The notes below the pieces were generated by a model that searched no databases, was not told the DNA's origin, and worked only from the letters and a program-made list of their open reading frames with translations. The translations under genes and the position numbers were made by a program. A stretch of 35,448 nt of DNA. It comes from Nakamurella sp. Its GTDB lineage: Bacteria > Actinomycetota > Actinomycetes > Mycobacteriales > Nakamurellaceae. The stretch lies in NCBI GenBank assembly GCA_017882715.1, contig JADGOY010000019.1, forward strand, positions 1 through 35,448. The letters run 5' to 3'. Below are positions 7,254 to 15,489 of the stretch, in pieces. Numbering within the stretch: position 1 is the stretch's first letter; each line of letters opens with the position of its first letter.

Positions 7254-9142
7254 GGCCCCACCGCCGTCAACGCGTCGGGACTGTCCGCGGGCAGGACCAA
7301 CGGCGCATCAGAGTCCAGCTGGATCACCTGATCGGCCACCGCCAGCGGCGCGCTGCGGTGGGTCACCAGGACGACGGTGCGCCCGGCGGCCCCACGGGCG
7401 ATTCCCACGAGCACCCGCCGCTCGGTGGCCGCGTCCAGCGACGCGGTGGGCTCGTCGAGGAGCAGCACAGATGACGGCCGGGCCAACGCACGCGCGAGGG
7501 ACAGCCGTTGCCGTTGCCCCTGGCTGATCCCCGCACCTCCCTCCCCGAGCGTGGTGTGCCAACCCTCTGGAAGTGCATCGACGAAACGGTCGGCGTCGAC
7601 CCCGGCCAGCGCCGCGTGCAGGGTCGCGTCGTCGACCCCGTCGTTGCCCAGGGCGAGGTTGTCCCGGATCGAACCAGCCTGCAACGCCGCACCCTGACCC
7701 GCCCAGGACAGCCGCGCGCGCCAGGCCGCCGGATCGACGTCCGCGAGGTCGATGTCGGAGGGGTCGATGTCGGAGGGGTCGATGTCGGAGAGGTCGATGT
7801 CGGAGAGGTCGATGTCGGAGAGATCCTCGTCCGCTCCCGAGACATGGTCGATCAGCAACCGAGCGCTCGCAGCGTCGGAGCCATTCGCGAGGGCCGGCGG
7901 CGGGTCGATGACCTGGCCGTTTCCCCCGAGGTGCACGCCGGTGGGCCCAGCGTGTTCACCCTCCACCAGCACCCGACCGGTGTCGGGCCCCAGCATCCCG
8001 GCCAGCACGTGCAAGAGGGTGGTCTTGCCGATCCCGCTGGGACCGACGATGACGGTGACCCGGCCGGCCGGAATCCGCAGCGACAGCGGGCCGACGGCAC
8101 CGCGCTCACCCGGCGTCCCTATCGTCACCCCTTCCAGCCGCAGACCGGGCACCGCGGGAAGATCGGTCCGCGTCCCGGGGGGCGCGACCGGGGTGTCGAG
8201 CACCTCCAGCACCTTGGCCGTGGCGGCGACCCCGTCCGCGGCGGCGTGGAACTGGGTACCCAGCTGGCGCAGCGGCAGGTATGCCTCCGGCGCGAGGATC
8301 AGCACGGCCAGCCCGACCTGGAGCGTCATGTCGCCGTAGACCAGTCGCAACCCGATGGCCACCGCCACCAGCGCGACCGACAGCGAGGCCAGCAACTCCA
8401 GCACCATCGACGACAGGAAAGCGACCCGCAGGGTCGCCATCGACGTCTTCCGGTAGTCCTCCGTCACCCGCCGAACCGAGGCGGCCTGGGCCTTGGCCCG
8501 GCCGAATACCTTGAGGGTCGGCAAACCGGCGATCACATCGGCGAAGTGACCCGCCAGCCTGGACAGCGACTCCCATTTCGCCTTCGTCTGCCGGTCGGTG
8601 TACCAGCCGACCAGCGCCATGAACAGCGGAATCAACGGCAGGGTGAGAGCCACGATGATCGCGCTGGTCAGGTCCGCGGTGAAAAGGTACCCGAGCATGA
8701 TCAACGGGATCAGCACCGACAGCACCAGTTGGGGCAGGTAACGGGCGACGTAGTCGTGCAGCGAATCAACCCCGGTGGTGGCCAGCACGGCCAGCTCGCC
8801 GGAGTTCTCCCCGGATCGCCACCGCGGACCCAGCGTGGCGGCCTTGCGGAGCAGGTCACGCCGCAAGCCCGCGGTCACCGACACGGCGCTGCGTTTGGCG
8901 ATCTCCTCCGACGCCCACGCCAAACCGGCCCGCACCCCCATCACCACCGCCAGCGCGATCAACCGGTCGGCGACATCCGGCAGACCGGCGCCGCCGATGA
9001 TCACGTCGGCCAGGATGCCGGCCAGCAACACGGCCTGGGTGATCACCGCGACTGCCGATGTCACAGCCAGCCCGACCGACACCGCCAGCAGCGTGCGCAC
9101 GCCGGCGGCGTACCGCATCAGCCGGGGGTCGAGGGATCTCAC
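7247..9142 (-). CDS. cydD: thiol reductant ABC exporter subunit CydD
   Basis: Partner of CydC in the thiol exporter required for cytochrome bd maturation, 631 aa. The N-terminal RSLDPRLMRYA followed by paired helices is typical of CydD. The membrane domain spans about residues 15-310. The ATPase domain has Walker A VGPSGIGKTTLL, signature ISQGQRQR and Walker B VLLLDEPTASLD. Between Walker A and the signature there is an unusual acidic insert of about 50 residues, which includes a SDIDL/SDIDP repeat at residues 441-465 encoded by five 15-bp units. The GTG at 9142 is the longest reasonable start. An ATG at 9119 is an alternative. A 65-base gap separates it from cydB. Confidence 0.94.
   Translation of the reverse strand: MRSLDPRLMRYAAGVRTLLAVSVGLAVTSAVAVITQAVLLAGILADVIIGGAGLPDVADRLIALAVVMGVRAGLAWASEEIAKRSAVSVTAGLRRDLLRKAATLGPRWRSGENSGELAVLATTGVDSLHDYVARYLPQLVLSVLIPLIMLGYLFTADLTSAIIVALTLPLIPLFMALVGWYTDRQTKAKWESLSRLAGHFADVIAGLPTLKVFGRAKAQAASVRRVTEDYRKTSMATLRVAFLSSMVLELLASLSVALVAVAIGLRLVYGDMTLQVGLAVLILAPEAYLPLRQLGTQFHAAADGVAATAKVLEVLDTPVAPPGTRTDLPAVPGLRLEGVTIGTPGERGAVGPLSLRIPAGRVTVIVGPSGIGKTTLLHVLAGMLGPDTGRVLVEGEHAGPTGVHLGGNGQVIDPPPALANGSDAASARLLIDHVSGADEDLSDIDLSDIDLSDIDPSDIDPSDIDLADVDPAAWRARLSWAGQGAALQAGSIRDNLALGNDGVDDATLHAALAGVDADRFVDALPEGWHTTLGEGGAGISQGQRQRLSLARALARPSSVLLLDEPTASLDAATERRVLVGIARGAAGRTVVLVTHRSAPLAVADQVIQLDSDAPLVLPADSPDALTAVGPW
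7748..7822 (-). repeat. 15-bp tandem repeat inside cydD
   Basis: Five consecutive units of consensus GTCGATGTCGGAGRG (plus-strand reading) at 7748-7762, 7763-7777, 7778-7792, 7793-7807 and 7808-7822, nearly identical. They encode the SDID-type acidic pentapeptides in the nucleotide-binding domain. The frame is preserved by the 15-bp length. Confidence 0.95.
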
Positions 9143-9207
9143 CGGTCCAGTGTCACAGAACGCTCCGACAGCGGGCCGTCACGGCGATCAGGCGGTCGCC
9201 GTCAGCG

Positions 9208-10257
9208 TCACGACGACACCTTGGGGTCGGGTCCACCGGCGTACACGGGCGCCTCGGTGGGTGAGGGCGGGATGTTCTTGACGGAGATGCGCTTGCGGAA
9301 CACCCAGTAGCTCCAGGCCTGGTAGGCCAGGATCAGCGGCACGAAGGCCAGCGCGACCCAACTCATCAGCGTCAGCGTGTAAGGGGTCGACGCGGCGTTC
9401 TCGATGTTCAGCGAGAACGCGGGATCGGTGGTCGACGGGAGCACGTCCGGATACAGGGAGCAGAACCACCCGATCACGAGCGCAGCGGTGGACACGGCCG
9501 ACAGCACGAACGCCCAACCGTCGCGTCCGGCCCTGGTCAGTCCGTACGCGGCCACCAGGGCAAGCACCGCAACCGCGCCGACGATCATGGACAGCGTGGT
9601 GCCGCGGATGAACTGCTGCCATACCACGGCCACCGCCATCACCAGCACGGCGAACGGACCGACCGTGGTGGCGAACGTCCGCGCCCGGCCCCGCACCTCT
9701 TCGGTGGTCTTCAACGCCAGGTAGATCGCCCCGTGGGTCAGGAACAGCAGCAGCGTGGTGACGCCCATGACCAGCGCGAACGGGTTGAGCAGATTGAAGA
9801 ACCCGCCGGTGTACTCGTGCGCGGCGTCGATCGGCACACCGCGCACGATGTTCGCGAACGCAACGCCCCACAGCAGGGCCAGCACCCAGGAGGTGATCAG
9901 GATTGCCCAGTCCCACCGGGCCCGCCACACATCGGAGTGGCCCTTGCCGCGGTACTCGAAGGCCACCCCGCGGACGATCAGGCACACCAGGATGAGCACC
10001 AGCGCCAGGTAGAAGCCGGAGAACATCGTCGCGTACCACTCGGGGAACGCCGCGAAGGTGGCGCCACCCGCAGTCAGCAACCACACCTCGTTGCCGTCCC
10101 AGACCGGGCCGATGGTGTTGATCAGGACGCGACGGCCCTTCTCGTCACGCCCCACGATCCGCAGCAGCGCACCGACGCCGAAGTCGAATCCCTCCAGCAC
10201 GAAGTAGCCGATCCACAACACGGCGATCAACAGGAACCAGAGAATGTTCAACGACAC
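9208..10257 (-). CDS. cydB: cytochrome bd ubiquinol/menaquinol oxidase subunit II
   Basis: Membrane subunit of the bd-type terminal oxidase, 349 aa, about nine helices. It carries the family's N-terminal stretch with VLEGFDFGVGALL and the conserved GPVWDGNEVWLL, followed by GGATFAAFPEWYA. The protein pairs with CydA to form the oxidase that reduces oxygen to water with quinol, at high oxygen affinity and without proton pumping. The start is GTG at 10257, with GGAGG eleven bases upstream. It lies about 125 bases after cydA and 65 before cydD, in one operon. Confidence 0.96.
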   Translation of the reverse strand: MSLNILWFLLIAVLWIGYFVLEGFDFGVGALLRIVGRDEKGRRVLINTIGPVWDGNEVWLLTAGGATFAAFPEWYATMFSGFYLALVLILVCLIVRGVAFEYRGKGHSDVWRARWDWAILITSWVLALLWGVAFANIVRGVPIDAAHEYTGGFFNLLNPFALVMGVTTLLLFLTHGAIYLALKTTEEVRGRARTFATTVGPFAVLVMAVAVVWQQFIRGTTLSMIVGAVAVLALVAAYGLTRAGRDGWAFVLSAVSTAALVIGWFCSLYPDVLPSTTDPAFSLNIENAASTPYTLTLMSWVALAFVPLILAYQAWSYWVFRKRISVKNIPPSPTEAPVYAGGPDPKVSS

Positions 10258-10383
10258 GGAGGATGCCTCCTCGTAACGGCTCGGCGCCGTGGTCGGCGTC
10301 AGCGGGGTGGTGAATGAGCGGCGAACAGGGGATCGGTCGGCGGTCGTTCCGCCTCACGCGGACGATCGAGTTCGGTGGGGGCA

Positions 10384-11844
10384 TCAGTAGGCGAAGGCCA
10401 GCGGCTTCTCGTCCTGTTCGGTCTCACTCGACGGACCCGTCCCCGCGCCACCGTCTGGCGGCGGTCTCCGCTGGATGGATGCCAGGGCCTCCTCTTCAGT
10501 GGGCGGACCGATCTTGACGTACTTGACCATCAGGCCGACCTCGATCACCGCAAGCACCCCGTAAAGCAGCGTGAAGATGATCAGCGAGGTCAGCACGGCA
10601 CCGCCGGACACCGAGGGCGACACCGAATCGGCGGTCTTGAACAACCCGACCACGGTCCACGGCTGGCGGCCCATCTCGGTGAAGATCCAACCGGTGCTGT
10701 TGGCAACGACCGGCCCGGCGATGGCGATCATCGCCAGCCGCCAGACCCACCTGGATTCCGGGAGCCGGCCCTTGCGGGTGAGCCACAACCCGACGATCGA
10801 GACCACGATCATGATGAACCCGGCGCCCATCATCAGCCGGAACATCCAGTAGACGAGCGGGATGTTCGGGCGGTAATCGCCTGGGCCGTACTGGTTCTCG
10901 AACTGCGACTGGACGTTGTTGATGCCCTCGACGGTGCCGTCGATGGAACCGGTCGCCATGAAGGACAGCACCCCGGGCACCCGGATCGACCACACCTCGC
11001 TGCTGCCGTCCAGCGTTCCGATGGTGATCAGCGAGAACGACGCGCTGGACGTGGTCTCGTACAGCGCCTCTGCGGAGGCCATCTTCATCGGCTGCACCTC
11101 GGTCATCACCTTGGCCAGCATGTCGCCGGTGACGAGCACCGCCAGCGAGCCGATCAGCATCCCGACCAGGCCGATCCGCACCGACGGCCGGAACACCGAA
11201 ACCTCACGTCGCTTCATGAGGAACCAAGAGGAGACGCCGGCGAACATGGCAGCGCCACTGAGTACGGACGCGGCGAGCACGTGTGAATAGGCGGCGAGGT
11301 TCAACGGCTGGGTGAGGACCGCCCAGACGTCGTTCATCTCGGCGCGGGCGCCCTCGAGCCGATCTTCGTTGATGGTGATGCCCACCGGGTTCTGCATGAA
11401 CGAGTTCGCCGCGATGATGAAGAACGCCGACAACATGGTGCCGATCGAAACCAGCCAGATGCAGGCGAGGTGCAGCTTGGCCGACAGCTTGTCCCACCCG
11501 AAGATCCACAGACCGAGGAACGTGGACTCCAGGAAGAAGGCGAGCAGCGCCTCCATGGCCAGCGGCGCGCCGAACACGTCCCCGACGAAGCGCGAGTAGC
11601 TGGACCAGTTCATGCCGAACTGGAACTCCTGGACGATGCCGGTGACGACGCCGATGGCGAAGTTGATCAGGAACAACTTGCCCCAGAACTTCGCGGCGCG
11701 CAGGTACACGGGGTTACGGGTGCGAACCCAGGCCGTCTCGATGATGGCGATGAAGAAAGCCATGCCGATCGTGATCGGCACGAAGAAGAAGTGGTAGACG
11801 GTGGTGATGCCGAATTGCCATCGGGCAAGCGCCAGTGAGTCCAT
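10384..11844 (-). CDS. cydA: cytochrome bd ubiquinol/menaquinol oxidase subunit I
   Basis: Haem-bearing subunit of cytochrome bd oxidase, 486 aa, in the plasma membrane. His18 matches the known haem b595 ligand and His188 (AAYSHVL) the b558 ligand. The acidic residues of MEALLAFFLES and the GWIFTEMGRQPW motif are present. The quinol-binding Q-loop appears short. AAGGAG stands six bases before the ATG at 11844. It is the first gene of cydABDC. In Actinobacteria such operons usually respond to low oxygen or redox state. An inverted repeat at 11874-11903 lies between the start and any promoter, but no Rex box is recognisable. Confidence 0.97.
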   Translation of the reverse strand: MDSLALARWQFGITTVYHFFFVPITIGMAFFIAIIETAWVRTRNPVYLRAAKFWGKLFLINFAIGVVTGIVQEFQFGMNWSSYSRFVGDVFGAPLAMEALLAFFLESTFLGLWIFGWDKLSAKLHLACIWLVSIGTMLSAFFIIAANSFMQNPVGITINEDRLEGARAEMNDVWAVLTQPLNLAAYSHVLAASVLSGAAMFAGVSSWFLMKRREVSVFRPSVRIGLVGMLIGSLAVLVTGDMLAKVMTEVQPMKMASAEALYETTSSASFSLITIGTLDGSSEVWSIRVPGVLSFMATGSIDGTVEGINNVQSQFENQYGPGDYRPNIPLVYWMFRLMMGAGFIMIVVSIVGLWLTRKGRLPESRWVWRLAMIAIAGPVVANSTGWIFTEMGRQPWTVVGLFKTADSVSPSVSGGAVLTSLIIFTLLYGVLAVIEVGLMVKYVKIGPPTEEEALASIQRRPPPDGGAGTGPSSETEQDEKPLAFAY

Positions 11845-11873
11845 CGTGGCTCCTTCGAACAGTCTCGAGCACG

Positions 11874-11903
11874 GTCAGGCAATATTTCGATCACGAGCCT
11901 GAC
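11874..11903. promoter_or_regulatory. inverted repeat upstream of cydA
   Basis: GTCAGGC (11874-11880) and GCCTGAC (11897-11903), a perfect 7-bp inverted repeat with a 16-base AT-rich spacer, 30 bases upstream of cydA. It could be a leader hairpin or an operator. It does not match the Rex consensus TTGTGAA-N4-TTCACAA. Confidence 0.4.
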
Positions 11904-12255
11904 GTCGGGCCACCACGACGTCCAAGGACCAAGGTCCCGTGTTCAGTGTGAGCCCTCCCACTCCCTTTCGCAGGAAAACGGGCCCGTGTCGTACGCCAAG
12001 GGCGAACGCGAGAGATCTGGCACCGTCCGGATGGCACGATGAAGGTGTTCTTCACGCAGCTCACACACCGGTTCCTGGGATCGGGTGGTATCGAACAACC
12101 GGCAGGAGGCTCTGTCGTCTTAACAAGAACCAAGGTCCGCCGGCGCCTGCCGACAGGCCGGACCGCCGGACGGCGCCTCGATCACGAGGGCCGGCGGTGC
12201 GCATGCTATGGACGTACCGCCACCGCCAGCGGTGGCCGACGATGGGAGGACGACA
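11904..12255. other. divergent intergenic region cydA / DUF7455 gene
   Basis: Regulatory space between cydA (minus) and the DUF7455 gene (plus). It contains GGACC/GGTCC (11927-11938) and GC-rich repeats near 12140-12205. Open frames here have no ribosome site. No confident promoter is assigned on either strand. Confidence 0.4.
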
Positions 12256-12450
12256 ATGACCGGAGCTCTGGCCAGTCCCACGACACTCACCGCCGCCGAC
12301 CGCTGCGACCGCTGCGGCGCCGCCGCCGTGGTACGCGCCGTTCTGCCGACCGGTGGTGACCTGCTGTTCTGTGGCCATCACGCGCGCGAGCACGCTACCC
12401 GGCTCGAGGAACTGGCTGCGGTCATCCACGACTCCCGGCACGCCGGCTGA
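12256..12450 (+). CDS. DUF7455 domain-containing small protein
   Basis: A 64-aa protein of a family widespread in Actinobacteria. It has the typical LTAADRCDRCGAAA segment and LLFCGHHAREH, giving a probable zinc site from CxxC and C/H residues. The function is unknown, and a small zinc-ribbon adaptor is only a guess. GGGAGGA lies five to ten bases before the ATG at 12256, which decides the start over an in-frame upstream ATG. From memory, such genes often lie near the principal sigma factor or gyrase genes. Confidence 0.85.
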   Translation: MTGALASPTTLTAADRCDRCGAAAVVRAVLPTGGDLLFCGHHAREHATRLEELAAVIHDSRHAG

Positions 12451-12472
12451 ACCGGCCGGGACCCACTGTCAC

Positions 12473-12517
12473 TTTGCTTCCGACACATTTGTTTCCGACA
12501 CATTTGTTTCCGACACA
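12473..12517. repeat. three 15-bp tandem repeats, intergenic
   Basis: TTTGCTTCCGACACA (12473-12487) and two copies of TTTGTTTCCGACACA (12488-12502, 12503-12517), followed by a diverged GACA-ending unit at 12518-12532. The block begins 23 bases after the DUF7455 gene. It is unusually T-rich for this genome. Confidence 0.95.
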
Positions 12518-12570
12518 CTCCCGGCCGAGACACCCACTACAAACAGACCTATTACCGACAGGCTTGTCAC

Positions 12571-12608
12571 CGATCAGGGGCGCTCCGCGGACGGGGTGCC
12601 CCTGATCG
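12571..12608 (+). terminator. strong hairpin after DUF7455 gene
   Basis: An 11-bp perfect inverted repeat CGATCAGGGGC (12571-12581) and GCCCCTGATCG (12598-12608) with a 16-base loop, followed by CTTTCG. A factor-independent terminator for the DUF7455 transcript is likely. The symmetry would also suit an operator. Confidence 0.55.
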
Positions 12609-12793
12609 CTTTCGTGCGTCAGTCCGGCCACAGTCCGGAATCCGCGCGCTCCCCGGCCGCCCGGGCTCTCTTCCGACCCGAGCCCGGCCGCGCCACACTG
12701 GACGGACGGTCCCGCCCATCGGGTGGGCGTAGACGGCAGGGCGCACATCGCTGATTTCGAAGGCGGTGAGCCCAGCACGACGAGAGGTGGGTC
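12609..12793. other. upstream region of membrane protein gene
   Basis: No gene is supported here. The ribosome site GAGAGGTGGG of the membrane protein gene lies at its end. No clear promoter hexamers were seen. Confidence 0.35.
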
Positions 12794-13348
12794 ATGGGGC
12801 AGCCCAGCCCGGGACGGTCGCGCTCCGGTTACAGACCGCCTGCTACCCGCCCCGCCGCACCTCGCCCGGATGTGATGGGCGCCACCATTCTGATCACCGC
12901 CGGGATTGCCGGTCTGGCCCAGCTGTTCCTGCCGTGGCGCCGGACCACAGCCAGCTCAGTCGGCTCAGCAGGCTCGGTGGCGCCGACGGTCGACGACGGT
13001 TCGATCACGGGATGGCAGATCTACCGGATGATCCGGTCCGTGCCAGGGCCCGGCATCGACCTGAGCGTCATCATGTACGCGGTGCTGGGCGCGGCAGTTG
13101 GCGGCGGGGCGCTGATCCTGCTCGGACTGGCCTTGTCGATGTCGATCAACCACCGCCCGCTGGGGCTCGCCGCGCTGCTGATCTCGACGTTGTTGATCCT
13201 GGGCTCGTGCTGGATGCTCGTGCGCGCCCGATCGATCTTCGACGTCGGCGTCAGCGGGCTGTTCGACCACGCACAGATCGGCTGGTACCTATTCCTGGCC
13301 TGCGGCGTTCTCGGCTTGATCGGCTCGCTGAAGGCACTCACCACCTAG
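12794..13348 (+). CDS. hypothetical four-helix membrane protein
   Basis: A 184-aa protein with a basic, Pro/Arg-rich N-terminus (residues 1-27) and four hydrophobic segments at about 28-48, 90-115, 120-145 and 155-180. The loop between helices one and two (about 49-85) is Ser/Asp-rich and ends ITGWQIYRMIRS. The start at 12794 has GAGAGGTGGG upstream. The organisation resembles small actinobacterial membrane proteins of unknown role. I recognise no catalytic motif. It converges on the helicase gene, 63 bases away, with a repeated CGAGGAATCA in between. Confidence 0.75.
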   Translation: MGQPSPGRSRSGYRPPATRPAAPRPDVMGATILITAGIAGLAQLFLPWRRTTASSVGSAGSVAPTVDDGSITGWQIYRMIRSVPGPGIDLSVIMYAVLGAAVGGGALILLGLALSMSINHRPLGLAALLISTLLILGSCWMLVRARSIFDVGVSGLFDHAQIGWYLFLACGVLGLIGSLKALTT

Positions 13349-13411
13349 TAGCCCGACCGATCAGGCTCGCCCGACCAGGTCCGGCCGTCTCGAGGAATCA
13401 GACCCGAGGAA

Positions 13412-15145
13412 TCACAGCAGTCCCAGCAAATGGTCCCGGCGCCGCTCGAGGACGTCCGGCCCCGCCGCGGCCGAGGCCGGCCCCGGAACCGCCCGGCGGA
13501 TCTGCGAGTGCACCTTCGCGTGCGGCGCACCGGTCCGCGCTGCCACCCGCCCGACGAGCTGGTTGACCTCTCGACGCAGCGCGGCGGCGGCCCGCCAGCC
13601 CGTCGTTTCCGGAGCGACGGGCTCCTCGTCACCGTGATCACTTGCATGAAGCCGTCCGGCGGCGTCCACCCGGCGCCGCAGATGGGAGTCCCGCTGCGCC
13701 AGCAGGGCAGCGGTCTGCTCGGGTGAGAGCAGGCCGGGCAGGCCGAGGAACGCCTCGTCCTCCGTGGTGATCGGCCCGGCACACCTGCCGCCAGCCCCGG
13801 CATCGGCCGTCACGGCCCGCCCGGAGTGCAGGATGTGCGCGAACTCGGCCTGTGAGTCCAACGTGACCATCGCCGGGACCAGGTCCCGCTCGGCGGGCGC
13901 GGGCAGGTCCAGCGGGTCGATGCCGTCCGCGGAAGCGGCTGGCGGCGCCATGACGTGGTTGCGTTCGAGTTCGAGTTCGGCGGCCAGCGCGACCAGCGGC
14001 CGGACCGCCGGCAGGAACACCGTTGCGGACTCCCCCGCCCCCCGGGCGCGCACCACGCGGCCGACCGCCTGGGCAAAGAACAGCGGGGTCCGGTAGCTCG
14101 TCATCCAAGCCAGGCAGGCGGCGCGGGGGATGTCCACCCCCTCGGAGATCATCCGGACGCACACCGCGATCCGCTGGTCGGAGGTGCGGAACGCCTCGAT
14201 CCGCTTCGACGCGGTCGGGTCGTGGGACAGGATCAACGCAGGCGCCTGGCCGGTGATCCGCCGAACGACTTTCGCATAGGCCCGCGCGTCGTCCTGGTCG
14301 CTGGCGAGCACGATGCCGGCCGCGTCGGTCATTCCGATCTCCCGCAGATGCGTGATCCGTTCGTCCATCGCGGCGATCACGTGCGGCACCCACCCACCGG
14401 ACGGGTCCAGCGCGGTCTTCCAGGCCGCGGCCTCCACCGATTTCGTTCCGGCGTCCGTCAGCGAGGCGGCAATCACCTCGCCGGCGCTGTTGCGCCACCG
14501 GGAGACCCCGGTGTACGCAGCGAACACCACCGGGCGGACCACCCCGTCGGCCAGCGCCTCCCGGTAGCCGTACGTGAAGTCGGCAACGGATCGGAGCAGG
14601 TCACCGTCGGTCTCATAGCCGACGAACGGGATCCGCTCACCGGGGCGGGTGCGAAAGGGCGTCCCGGTCAGGCACAGCCGGCGGTGCACGTCTCCGAACG
14701 CCTCCGCGGTCGCCTCCCCCCAGGACAGGCCGTCGCCCGCGTGGTGGATCTCGTCGAGCACGACCAGGGTCCGGGCGCGCCGGCACCGGGCGGCGTGTAT
14801 GGCCGGACGGCCGGCGACCTGCGCATACGTGGTGACGTAGCCGTCCGCGCCGGCGGGCACCGGCCCCTGGGCGTTCGTCATCGCCGGATCGAGCACCAGG
14901 CCCACGGCGCCCGCTGCGTCGGCCCACTGGGTGCGCAAGTGGTCGGTGGGACAGACCACGACGACCCGATCGATCACCCGGCGGGCCAGCAGCCGGCCGG
15001 CCAGCGCCAGCGCGAACGCCGTCTTGCCGGCGCCGGGGGTTGCGGTGAGCAAGAATCCGGCGGAACGGTCGGCGTCGTCGTAGGCGCCCAGCGCCGCGCG
15101 CTGCCACGGCCGTAGGCGCGTCTCGTCCACACGGACCGGATGCAC
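13412..15145 (-). CDS. DEAD/DEAH-box (SF2) helicase
   Basis: A 577-aa superfamily 2 ATPase likely acting on DNA or RNA duplexes. Motif I is TATPGAGKT (residues about 34-42), motif II DEIHHAGDG, motif III LTGTPFRT, and motifs V-VI SEGVDIPRAACLAW and QAVGRVVRA. The architecture (N-terminal RecA domain, C-terminal RecA domain, then about 170 residues of unassigned tail) fits an actinobacterial ResIII/DEAD helicase group of unknown substrate. The GTG at 15145 is chosen because GGGGAGGA precedes it by six bases. The open frame continues 110 codons upstream in composition unlike protein. It is divergent from the YihY gene. Confidence 0.87.
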   Translation of the reverse strand: MHPVRVDETRLRPWQRAALGAYDDADRSAGFLLTATPGAGKTAFALALAGRLLARRVIDRVVVVCPTDHLRTQWADAAGAVGLVLDPAMTNAQGPVPAGADGYVTTYAQVAGRPAIHAARCRRARTLVVLDEIHHAGDGLSWGEATAEAFGDVHRRLCLTGTPFRTRPGERIPFVGYETDGDLLRSVADFTYGYREALADGVVRPVVFAAYTGVSRWRNSAGEVIAASLTDAGTKSVEAAAWKTALDPSGGWVPHVIAAMDERITHLREIGMTDAAGIVLASDQDDARAYAKVVRRITGQAPALILSHDPTASKRIEAFRTSDQRIAVCVRMISEGVDIPRAACLAWMTSYRTPLFFAQAVGRVVRARGAGESATVFLPAVRPLVALAAELELERNHVMAPPAASADGIDPLDLPAPAERDLVPAMVTLDSQAEFAHILHSGRAVTADAGAGGRCAGPITTEDEAFLGLPGLLSPEQTAALLAQRDSHLRRRVDAAGRLHASDHGDEEPVAPETTGWRAAAALRREVNQLVGRVAARTGAPHAKVHSQIRRAVPGPASAAAGPDVLERRRDHLLGLL

Positions 15146-15489
15146 CTGCTGTCCTCCCCAGCTCGCGGAAAAACCCCCGACGCCACGGCCGATCGCGTTG
15201 CCGCGATTGCCATCCGGCGGCTCGAGGGCCGTCCACGACCTTACCGGTGCCGCGTGCCGGTCCCGGCCATCGCTCGTCCGGGTGTCATCGAGGCCGAGAC
15301 GGGGAAACAACACAGACGGGAAACAACAAAGACAGCACCGACTCGAAGCCCCTCGAAAGTCTCGGGAATGAGCGTGCAACATGCCCGGATCTGACGCGAC
15401 GCCGACTTCAATGCCCTGCCGGCCGTTACCGCTTCGTGTCCCGTGGTGTCGCAGTTCCGGACCGCGGTTGAGCAAGGCATGCTCATAGG
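15146..15489. other. divergent intergenic region helicase / yihY
   Basis: About 340 bases. A near-direct repeat GACGGGGAAACAACA (15298-15312) and GACGGGAAACAACA (15315-15328) lies about 150-180 bases upstream of the helicase and could be a regulator site. TGAGCA/TGCTCA (15469-15474, 15480-15485) form a short inverted repeat just before the YihY start. No gene is supported. Confidence 0.4.

Noticed and set aside
7748-7822. CRISPR-like array
   Set aside because: Adjacent 15-bp units have no spacers and are in frame within cydD.
7508-9310. 600-codon plus-strand frame
   Set aside because: It is antisense to cydD and is Gln/His/Arg-rich with no motif.
11996-12075. Rex or other known redox box upstream of cydA
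   Set aside because: Segments such as GTGTGAG and GTGAAG occur but do not form the TTGTGAA-N4-TTCACAA palindrome.
15146-15475. 110-codon N-terminal extension of the helicase
   Set aside because: Cys/Arg/Gly-rich translation lacks homology features, and GGGGAGGA precedes the GTG at 15145.
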